A stretch of 13,512 nucleotides of DNA from Candidatus Saccharimonadota bacterium. Lineage in GTDB: Bacteria; Patescibacteriota; Saccharimonadia; Saccharimonadales; UBA4665. The translations under genes and the position numbers were made by a program. The first letter of the stretch is position 1. Each line of letters begins with the position of its first letter. The notes below the pieces were generated by a model, which was not told where the DNA came from, made no database searches, and was given only the letters and a program-made list of their open reading frames with translations. Below are positions 6,683 through 11,025 of the stretch, in pieces. The stretch is taken from NCBI GenBank assembly GCA_028289265.1, contig JAQGGU010000018.1, positions 1-13,512 on the forward strand, given 5' to 3'.

Positions 6683-6756
6683 GGTTGCGGGGGCAGGACT
6701 CGAACCTGCGACCTCGTGGTTATGAGCCACGCGAGCTGCCGCTGCTCCACCCCGCG
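6682..6756 (-). tRNA. Initiator tRNA-fMet (CAT)
   Basis: A 75-nt cloverleaf with encoded CCA. The acceptor begins CGCGGGG and ends CCCCGCA-ACCA, leaving the unpaired C1-A72 that marks bacterial initiators and is needed for formylation. The D-stem GAGC/GCTC gives the initiator-type A11-U24 pair. The anticodon arm is CGTGG-CTCATAA-CCACG and the T-arm is GCAGG-TTCGAGT-CCTGC. The anticodon stem has U29-A41 followed by G30-C40 and G31-C39, so only two of the three usual consecutive G-C pairs are present. The D-loop is short (7 nt). It has its own promoter overlapping the end of ftsB. Confidence 0.97.
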
Positions 6757-6778
6757 TCATCTGGTGTAGAACTAACCA

Positions 6779-6807
6779 ATCATACTAAACAGAGGTGGTT
6801 TTGTCAA
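6779..6807 (-). promoter_or_regulatory. Sigma70-type promoter of tRNA-fMet
   Basis: On the minus strand a perfect TTGACA (complement of 6802-6807), a 17-nt spacer and TATGAT (complement of 6779-6784). The predicted start is near 6772, giving a short tRNA leader. The -35 overlaps the TGA stop codon of ftsB. Confidence 0.88.
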
Positions 6808-7259
6808 TCCATAGTAGGCGTTCGGTGAAAGAAAAAGTCGATCCAAGCTTCGATATTCCGTGCATAGAAAATCTTTTTTGACGCATTGCCCGCCCTTCCC
6901 GCGTCTTGCTCTATTACTGCCTGCGCTGGTACATGAGCCAAGGCGACTGCTTTTGGCACCAGCAGCTCCTTTTCCCCGGGTGCTGCCAACCCGAAGTTTT
7001 GGCGTGCCGCCAGCTCCAGGTACTGGGGACTGTTATAGTACTCATTCTTCAGCTTCTGATTCTCGTTCTTCAGACGCTGTACTTCGTTTTCCTGCTGCAG
7101 CCTCACTATCTGCTGTTGCAGCTGATAATTGGCATGGATAACCTTCACTCCGCTCCAACTAATGAGCAGTACAATGACCACGAAAACAATCTGACCGAGA
7201 ACCCTTACATCGCTCAGCCGATGGATATATTGCTGGTACTTTTCTGGAAATTGGAACAT
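6804..7259 (-). CDS. ftsB: FtsB/DivIC-type septum formation initiator
   Basis: A 151-residue bitopic protein. It has a short cytoplasmic N-terminus (1-19), one membrane helix (about 20-38), and a Leu/Gln/Glu/Lys/Asn-rich coiled coil (44-74) of heptad type. This is followed by the family's usual post-coil motif around YYNSPQYLELAARQ (74-87), then the conserved GxxxPGE element (GLAAPGEKE) and VPK. FtsB-type proteins join FtsL and FtsQ in the divisome and help activate septal peptidoglycan synthesis. The C-terminal 45 residues are variable. The start has no strong ribosome binding site, but a -10 TATACT ends 9 nt upstream, so the mRNA is probably nearly leaderless. It lies directly upstream of tRNA-fMet on the same strand. 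DivIC is an equally valid family name. Confidence 0.85.
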   Translation of the reverse strand: MFQFPEKYQQYIHRLSDVRVLGQIVFVVIVLLISWSGVKVIHANYQLQQQIVRLQQENEVQRLKNENQKLKNEYYNSPQYLELAARQNFGLAAPGEKELLVPKAVALAHVPAQAVIEQDAGRAGNASKKIFYARNIEAWIDFFFHRTPTMD

Positions 7260-7268
7260 TCTCTACAC

Positions 7269-7274
7269 AGTATA
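7269..7274 (-). promoter_or_regulatory. -10 element of ftsB
   Basis: TATACT on the minus strand, 9 nt before the ATG. There is no good -35. If used, the transcript starts within a few bases of the start codon. Confidence 0.5.
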
Positions 7275-7315
7275 CCGGTTATGCCCTAACCTTATTACCC
7301 TAATTGCGAATAATT

Positions 7316-7324
7316 TGGTATACT
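7316..7324 (+). promoter_or_regulatory. Extended -10 element upstream of the plus-strand tRNA
   Basis: TGGTATACT, an extended -10 without a clear -35, divergent from the ftsB promoter. The start would be near 7331 and leave a leader of about 124 nt before the tRNA. That leader can form ACCGC/GCGGT (7358-7362, 7416-7420), TTGTC/GACAA and CAAAATG/CATTTTG (7392-7410) helices. No closer promoter is visible. Confidence 0.45.
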
Positions 7325-7454
7325 TGCCTCTGTTAATCTCTGATTGACTGCACGTAAAACCGCAAGTTGTCACCGGAAAGGGTCAGCCCGACAAAATGTA
7401 TTTCATTTTGACGGCGCGGTAAGGGAAAACTCTTCAGGGTTTGCCTTTCAATAT

Positions 7455-7530
7455 GGGGGCGTAGCTCAGTGGTTAGAGCAGTCGGCTCATAACCGATTGG
7501 TCGCTGGTTCAAGTCCAGCCGCCCCCACCA
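7455..7530 (+). tRNA. tRNA with CAT anticodon, probable tRNA-Ile2 (or elongator tRNA-Met)
   Basis: A 76-nt cloverleaf with encoded CCA: acceptor GGGGGCG/CGCCCCC, D-arm GCTC-AGTGGTTAGA-GAGC-like, anticodon arm GTCGG-CTCATAA-CCGAT, and T-arm GCTGG-TTCAAGT-CCAGC. The fully paired acceptor rules out an initiator. The D-arm and the segment from the variable loop through the T-arm closely resemble my recollection of E. coli tRNA-Ile2, whose CAT anticodon is modified to lysidine and reads AUA. The elongator tRNA-Met assignment cannot be excluded from sequence alone. Confidence 0.95.
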
Positions 7531-7566
7531 AGTAAAAAGCCTACCCGTGCGGTGGGCTTTTTACTT
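7531..7566 (+). terminator. Intrinsic terminator of the plus-strand tRNA
   Basis: AGTAAAAAGCCTACC (7531-7545), loop CGTGC, GGTGGGCTTTTTACT (7551-7565): a 15-bp stem with one wobble, starting directly after the CCA. It has the same design as the terminator of tRNA-fMet. Confidence 0.9.
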
Positions 7567-7590
7567 GGTCTGTAGTTGGCTTGGCTGGAA

Positions 7591-7636
7591 CCAGCGCCCC
7601 TGGATTCGCTTTATAGCGAAGACTTGAGGTCGCTGG
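7591..7636 (+). repeat. Two-stage hairpin with T-arm sequence, copy B
   Basis: CCAGCG (7591-7596) pairs with CGCTGG (7631-7636), with an inner stem TTCGCT-TTAT-AGCGAA (7605-7620). Its right arm extends to GGTCGCTGGGTC (7628-7639), 11 of 12 identical to the tRNA's GGTCGCTGGTTC (7499-7510). It has the same shape as the hairpin in copy A but different sequence. Confidence 0.75.
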
Positions 7637-7652
7637 GTCGTCGGCAAAAGCT

Positions 7653-7754
7653 CTCGCAGAAATGTATTTCGATAGCCGAGCGGTTAGCGAGGATATATGC
7701 CGAACCCAAGAAAGCCAGCCAAAAATGTAGCTTTCTTGGCGTGAAGCTATAGAA
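7653..7754 (+). repeat. 102-bp conserved core, copy B
   Basis: Inverted relative to copy A (6465-6566), about 94/102 identical. It carries the dyad GAAAT-GT-ATTTC and the perfect stem CCAAGAAAGC / GCTTTCTTGG around a 14-nt loop. Confidence 0.9.
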
Positions 7755-7773
7755 AGCTTGCAGCCGTGCGATG

Positions 7774-7792
7774 AGTCCAGCCGCCCCCACCA
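7774..7792 (+). repeat. Exact 19-nt copy of the tRNA 3' end
   Basis: AGTCCAGCCGCCCCCACCA is identical to 7512-7530, the last 19 bases of the plus-strand tRNA. No other part of a tRNA precedes it. Confidence 0.9.
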
Positions 7793-7797
7793 TATAT

Positions 7798-7827
7798 AGC
7801 CCAGTCCTAAAGATGGGCTGCATTTTA
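7798..7827 (+). terminator. Terminator-like hairpin at the far end of copy B
   Basis: AGCCCA / TGGGCT with a 10-nt loop followed by GCATTTTA. An overlapping alternative hairpin, GGCTGC-ATTTTA-GCAGCC (7816-7833), is also perfect. The U-tract is short. Confidence 0.45.
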
Positions 7828-7858
7828 GCAGCCGCCGAGCGCGGCCATCCATGAGAAA

Positions 7859-7887
7859 TTGCAGGATCGTACTGTACTTGGTATAAA
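7859..7887 (+). promoter_or_regulatory. Extended -10 promoter of the winged-helix-like gene
   Basis: TTGCAG (7859-7864), a 17-nt spacer, and TATAAA (7882-7887) preceded by TGG. The ATG at 7898 follows 10 nt after the -10, so the transcript would be almost leaderless. This excludes the TTG at 7859 as a start codon. Confidence 0.7.
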
Positions 7888-7897
7888 TAGAGTCACA

Positions 7898-8425
7898 ATG
7901 GAGAAATCTACCGAAAACCAGAGTGGACACGGCAAGAGGAAGTTAGCAGTTGAAATTGGTTCAGCTAGTCTAGGTCTGACCATGGCCGGTACAGCAGCGT
8001 ACTACCTCCGCAAGAAGCGGCTTAGAGACCTGGCGAACCGTGAACCCGATGCACATGGCGGCCTCGCACGTGACAAGGCAGCAATTTTTGATGAACCGCG
8101 GTTGTCACTCAAGCAACGCGAACTCATGGCAGCGGCAGCGGTGCGGATTTACCATGCCACACTTGAACCGAATGGTGTGCTTAAGCAGGGCGACCTGATT
8201 GCCGCCCTGCCCGATGCGACTGAGCGGCAGATTCAGAAGGCGGTTAGCTATCTGGGTGACAAAGGTCTGATCCATCTGAAGCAGCTCGAAGGCGGTCGCG
8301 GACAACGCGGTTACGAGGCGACAGATGCGCTAGACTGGGCCATGCAAGAAGGCAATTATCCGCTGCTTGCTGATGCCGAAGCCGAACTGCTGAACGTCTA
8401 TGCAGGCGAAGAGCCCGTTCTTTAG
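7898..8425 (+). CDS. Membrane-anchored protein with winged-helix-like C-terminal domain
   Basis: A 175-residue protein when started at the ATG at 7898, which sits just behind a good promoter. Residues 1-15 are polar and basic. Residues 16-37 form a weak membrane helix rich in Ala/Gly/Leu, followed by RKKRLR. The C-terminal domain (about 68-150) is helical with the pattern of a winged helix: a first helix SLKQRELMAAAAVRIYHAT, then GVLKQGDLIAAL, a recognition-like helix TERQIQKAVSYLGDKGLI and a wing HLKQLEGGRGQRGYE. This resembles two-strategy helix-turn-helix readers such as MarR-like domains, but no family is certain. A membrane-tethered regulator is an inference. It is monocistronic. Confidence 0.8.
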   Translation: MEKSTENQSGHGKRKLAVEIGSASLGLTMAGTAAYYLRKKRLRDLANREPDAHGGLARDKAAIFDEPRLSLKQRELMAAAAVRIYHATLEPNGVLKQGDLIAALPDATERQIQKAVSYLGDKGLIHLKQLEGGRGQRGYEATDALDWAMQEGNYPLLADAEAELLNVYAGEEPVL

Positions 8426-8471
8426 CCAAGGGCACTAGGGGGACCCGGACTAAACCGTAAACTGCATCAGC

Positions 8472-8561
8472 CTAACGACGCTTGCGTATGCAGTACCACA
8501 CCAGTCCCGGCACTAGCACCCCGATCAGCAGAGGGCCACTCCACACTACAACCGCGTCCAT
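8472..8561 (-). CDS. Possible 29-residue single-helix membrane protein
   Basis: The minus-strand ORF begins MDAVVVWSGPLLIGVL and ends WYCIRKRR. It has a short acidic start, about 20 hydrophobic residues and a basic tail, the usual make-up of bacterial small membrane proteins. I see no strong ribosome binding site or promoter, and a stop in frame lies 15 codons upstream. It sits inside a 370-nt gap (8426-8795) that otherwise holds only a promoter and a small repeat. Chance cannot be excluded. Confidence 0.35.
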   Translation of the reverse strand: MDAVVVWSGPLLIGVLVPGLVWYCIRKRR

Positions 8562-8597
8562 GACCGATTGCAGTTCATCGTAGTTACTGTCAGCCGT

Positions 8598-8615
8598 ATA
8601 GCCGAGAGGCTAGCG
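8598..8615 (+). repeat. Partial relic of the tRNA-element core
   Basis: Matches 16 of 18 bases of the core at 7672-7689 (ATAGCCGAGCGGTTAGCG). The two changes give TAGCC-GAGA-GGCTA, a hairpin closed by a GNRA-type tetraloop. Confidence 0.5.
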
Positions 8616-8696
8616 TTATGAGCTGAACTATCTATTACATCAACGCAGTCTCAGTAGGTTCACAGGCTTCTATTACTGCCTCTTACATAGTCAACC

Positions 8697-8738
8697 TTGT
8701 ACAATACAATTGACTTTTTATAATTCTTATGTTAATAT
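8697..8738 (+). promoter_or_regulatory. Overlapping promoters upstream of the GDPD gene
   Basis: Two readings overlap: TTGTAC (8697-8702), 16 nt, TATAAT (8719-8724); and TTGACT (8710-8715), 17 nt, TAATAT (8733-8738). The leader to the ATG at 8796 is A-rich and has no clear Shine-Dalgarno sequence. Confidence 0.6.
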
Positions 8739-8795
8739 TATGACTAGTTATCTAAGCACAGCTTACTAAAACAAAAATATAAAAAGAACCCAAAC

Positions 8796-9488
8796 ATGCA
8801 GATCATAGCCCACCGCGGAGCAAGCGGATATAAACCTGAAAACACCCTGTCCTCATTCCAGGAGGCAATCTCGCTCGGTGTCGATATCATCGAACTTGAT
8901 GTGTTCGTCATAAAAACCGGTGAGGTGGTCGTTTTTCATGACGAGACCGTCGACCGTACCACTCACAGCACCGGTAAGGTTACCGATTTTAGCCTTGAAG
9001 AACTGCGCCAGCTCGATGCTGGTAACGGTGAAAAGATACCGCTCCTCAGTGAAGTACTAGACCTTATTGATAAAAGAATCCCTATAAATATCGAAATGAA
9101 AGGCAACGGCATAGCTCGTCCCGTGGCCAACCTGATCCGTGACTACGTCACCAAAAAAGGCTGGAGCGACAGGCATTTTATAGTTTCCTCGTCCAACTAC
9201 GCAGAACTCAAACTTTTTGCTAGGTTACGGCCATCGGTGCGGGTTGGCACTTTATTCAGAGGCGAACCGCCTTATCGACGAGTCCTGGCAAAAGACGACA
9301 ATGCTTTTTCCGCCAACCTTGCCGCCGAGTTCGTTACTGACGAGAGTGTCCGCGAAGCCCATAGCCGCGGTCTAAAAGTATACGCCTACACGGTCAATAG
9401 CAAGCGCGAAGCTAGACGCTTGAAGTCGCTCAAAGTCGATGGCGTCTTTACTGACTACCCCGACAAAATACTTGCTGAAATCACCTAA
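8796..9488 (+). CDS. Glycerophosphodiester phosphodiesterase
   Basis: Hydrolyses glycerophosphodiesters (deacylated phospholipids) to glycerol-3-phosphate and an alcohol. At 230 residues it is the short cytoplasmic form (UgpQ-like) with no signal peptide. Family residues are all present: HRG at 6-8, PENT at 14-17, ELD at 33-35, HDE at 48-50 followed by DRTT, NIEMK at 98-102 (Glu100, Lys102), a late YTVNS segment and the closing DGVFTDYPD. His6 and His48 are the expected acid/base pair, and Glu33, Asp35 and Glu100 the metal ligands. The start directly precedes IIAHRG, as in the family. It converges on the G3P dehydrogenase gene with an 18-nt gap, so product and next enzyme are encoded side by side though not in one transcript. 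Confidence 0.93.
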   Translation: MQIIAHRGASGYKPENTLSSFQEAISLGVDIIELDVFVIKTGEVVVFHDETVDRTTHSTGKVTDFSLEELRQLDAGNGEKIPLLSEVLDLIDKRIPINIEMKGNGIARPVANLIRDYVTKKGWSDRHFIVSSSNYAELKLFARLRPSVRVGTLFRGEPPYRRVLAKDDNAFSANLAAEFVTDESVREAHSRGLKVYAYTVNSKREARRLKSLKVDGVFTDYPDKILAEIT

Positions 9489-9506
9489 CGCAGTTGAAGC
9501 TATTGG

Positions 9507-10661
9507 TTATCGGCTGCTTTTGACGTCTAACAGATCGACAACAGCTTCCGCCATTCGCCGGTACAAGGTCACTTTGCCGCCTACGATGCTGATGAAATTG
9601 CCGATTCCTTGCTCGGTATGGTCTAGCACCCGGAATGAGCGGCTCATTGACCGGGTATTAGGTGCGTGCCTCTTACCATTTTCTTTGAGCAACGGACGAA
9701 CCCCGGCATAGGCGAATAAGATTTTCGCGTCACGAAGTGCTGGCACCATTGCGGCACCTTCATGCATCAGAATGTCGATTTCCTCCTGAGTGGGAGAGCA
9801 GTCATCAGGGTCAGTTATGATGCGCGATGTCGTACCCATGATGCTCTGGCCGGCATGGGAAGCGAGAAGGTCACCGTCATTTTCCGGACGACAACGGTTG
9901 AGGACGGCGCGGTTGTACTGCTGATCAAAAATGAGCATTGCCCCCTTGTCATACACCATGTCCAGCCGAAGGCCAGCCATATCCGCTATCTCGCCCGCCC
10001 AAACACCAGAAGCGTTCACTACATAATCGCAGTTGATGTGCTCAACGGTTCCCGTCCTGGTGTCGCGGACTGATACGGAAGAAACCGCATCACCAGTCCT
10101 CTCGAGACCAACGACGATATGATCCGTTAGGAAGGTGGCTGGCACTTTCGCTTCTACCGCGGCCAAACGGTTGAGCCGCAGCAGTTCAGCGCCATCGATA
10201 AAGCCATCGGGTACGGTGAATGCCATTTTGAGAGACTTCGACAGTCCCGGCTCCACCTGAAAAGCCTGCTCAGCAGTAAGGACTTGGACCGGAATACCGG
10301 CATTCGCGCAGGCACTAATAAGGACACGCGAGTGTATGACTTCTTCGTCGGACAAGGCGACGAACAGTCCTCCGGTATCCGTTATGGCGGAAGGCACGAT
10401 GTGGCGGAGCAGCTGGTTCTCTTGAAAACACTCGGCTGCTACTGCCACGTCATTCACCGCATAGCGCGCCCCGCTGTGCAGTATTCCGTGAAAGTTGCCG
10501 CTAGTTCCATTTCCTAACTCCCCGCGGTCGATAAGTACTACATCGTAACCACGCGCCGCGGCATCTCTGGCAATACCAGTCCCCGTAGCACCGCCGCCAA
10601 TAATCACTACCCTCTTCAATACTTTGGGCGGAGCGACGCCGCTTTTACCTGATGCGTTCAT
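9507..10661 (-). CDS. FAD-dependent glycerol-3-phosphate dehydrogenase/oxidase, catalytic domain only
   Basis: Oxidises glycerol-3-phosphate to dihydroxyacetone phosphate with FAD. I start it at the ATG at 10659-10661 (384 residues). A -10-like TGGTAAACT ends 7 nt upstream, the dinucleotide-binding fold begins soon after (VVIIGGGATGTG, residues 18-29), and the 72 upstream codons that are also open run through a degraded tRNA and look non-coding. Other family features are TSGNFHGILHSGARYA, NASGVWAGEIADMAG and the terminal GGKVTLYRRMAEAVVDLL. The protein ends where the DAO domain ends; GlpD of E. coli (about 500 residues) and GlpA carry an additional C-terminal domain that is missing here. Electron acceptor unknown: quinone, or oxygen as in GlpO-type enzymes. 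It pairs functionally with the adjacent GDPD. Confidence 0.88.
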   Translation of the reverse strand: MNASGKSGVAPPKVLKRVVIIGGGATGTGIARDAAARGYDVVLIDRGELGNGTSGNFHGILHSGARYAVNDVAVAAECFQENQLLRHIVPSAITDTGGLFVALSDEEVIHSRVLISACANAGIPVQVLTAEQAFQVEPGLSKSLKMAFTVPDGFIDGAELLRLNRLAAVEAKVPATFLTDHIVVGLERTGDAVSSVSVRDTRTGTVEHINCDYVVNASGVWAGEIADMAGLRLDMVYDKGAMLIFDQQYNRAVLNRCRPENDGDLLASHAGQSIMGTTSRIITDPDDCSPTQEEIDILMHEGAAMVPALRDAKILFAYAGVRPLLKENGKRHAPNTRSMSRSFRVLDHTEQGIGNFISIVGGKVTLYRRMAEAVVDLLDVKSSR

Positions 10662-10668
10662 GGTTATT

Positions 10669-10677
10669 AGTTTACCA
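10669..10677 (-). promoter_or_regulatory. Extended -10 element of the G3P dehydrogenase gene
   Basis: TGGTAAACT on the minus strand, 7 nt before the ATG at 10661, which would give a leaderless transcript. No good -35 is visible. Confidence 0.4.
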
Positions 10678-10725
10678 TTGCCATCCCGCGCAGCAGCGAC
10701 GATATTACTGAGAGCTCCAAATTCG

Positions 10726-10767
10726 GTGGTTAAGCAGTCGGCCTCTAACCGATTGGTCGATTGGACG
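10726..10767 (+). pseudogene. Degraded tRNA fragment related to the CAT tRNA
   Basis: Aligns with the plus-strand tRNA from D-loop to T-stem: GTGGTTA, AGCAGTCGGC, then TAACCGATTGGTCG (14 identical bases). The anticodon loop has become CCTCTAA, with C in place of the invariant U33. The acceptor arm is absent and the T-arm is broken, so it cannot be a working tRNA. It is followed by GTCGGCAA, which also follows the T-arm copy in element B (7640-7647). Confidence 0.65.
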
Positions 10768-10874
10768 TCGGCAAGCCCGCGCGGACGGGTGCGGACGCCC
10801 GGTGAGTCTCGCAGCACCTCCCATATATGATGTACTGTTAGGTTTTTCACATACCGCTTATGCTCGCTGTAATA

Positions 10875-10900
10875 CACTAATTTAGCATTAGTGGTATAAT
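10875..10900 (+). promoter_or_regulatory. Extended -10 promoter covered by an operator-like dyad
   Basis: TGGTATAAT (10892-10900) is a perfect extended -10. Directly upstream, and overlapping its TG, lies CACTAAT-ttagc-ATTAGTG (10875-10893), a perfect 7-bp dyad with a 5-nt centre. A dimeric repressor bound there would block the promoter. Confidence 0.65.
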
Positions 10901-10929
10901 CATTTTATAAACCTAAAAAGAAAAACAAT

Positions 10930-11016
10930 ATGCAAAAATCTAAGACTCACGGCATGAAATACGAGCTGGCACCAAAACCAGTCTACAAATCAAAGCCCAA
11001 GAAGACTCGGCGCTAA
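10930..11016 (+). CDS. 28-residue basic peptide of unknown function
   Basis: The ORF starts MQKSKTHGMKYELAPKP and ends KKTRR. Ten of its 28 residues are Lys or Arg, with one Glu, and the C-terminal half is Lys/Pro-rich, like the tail of a nucleic-acid-binding or ribosome-associated peptide. It lies 30 nt behind a strong extended -10 promoter and has a short A-rich leader (AAAAAGAAAAAC) with no proper Shine-Dalgarno sequence, the same leader style as the GDPD gene. It stops 9 nt before the convergent end of the ABC permease gene. The combination of promoter, dyad and ORF supports expression; the function is unknown. Confidence 0.5.
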   Translation: MQKSKTHGMKYELAPKPVYKSKPKKTRR

Positions 11017-11025
11017 AGCTCGGAC

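Larger units (their letters stand above)
7531..7792 (+). mobile_element. tRNA-associated non-coding element, copy B (behind the plus-strand tRNA)
   Basis: Same order as copy A: terminator, T-arm-repeating hairpin (7591-7636), 102-bp core (7653-7754), then a 19-nt exact copy of the tRNA 3' end including CCA (7774-7792 against 7512-7530). The repeat period is 262 bp. A terminator-like hairpin follows (7798-7827), as expected if the original tRNA terminator was pushed away by an insertion. No ORF is supported inside. Element identity and mechanism are unknown; direct repeats of a tRNA 3' end are the classical trace of tRNA-targeted integration. Confidence 0.65.

Noticed and set aside
6467..6760. 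Minus-strand ORF of 97 codons over tRNA-fMet and element A
   Set aside because: It begins as a false translation of the tRNA (ending VAGSSPAPATK) and runs through a terminator; only the last 27 codons have an open counterpart in copy B, discussed as a finding.
7363..7395. Resemblance to the apical loop of SRP RNA (GTCACCGGAAAGGGTCAGCC)
   Set aside because: The nearly invariant AGCAG on the 3' side is absent and the flanks do not pair as in SRP RNA.
7344..7535. Plus-strand ORF of 63 codons over the tRNA
   Set aside because: Its C-terminal part (GVAQWLEQSAHN...) is the well-known false translation of a tRNA gene; it ends in the tRNA terminator.
7671..7690. Class II tRNA D-arm-like GCCGAGCGGTTAGCG in the element core
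   Set aside because: The D-stem does not close and no cloverleaf can be built around it; at most a distant tRNA origin of the core.
7859..7861. TTG as start of the winged-helix-like protein
   Set aside because: It lies in the -35 of a good promoter whose transcript starts just before the ATG at 7898.
10662..10877. 72-codon N-terminal extension of the G3P dehydrogenase
   Set aside because: It passes through a tRNA relic, has no family match, and the Rossmann motif begins 18 residues after the ATG at 10661, which has a -10 just upstream.
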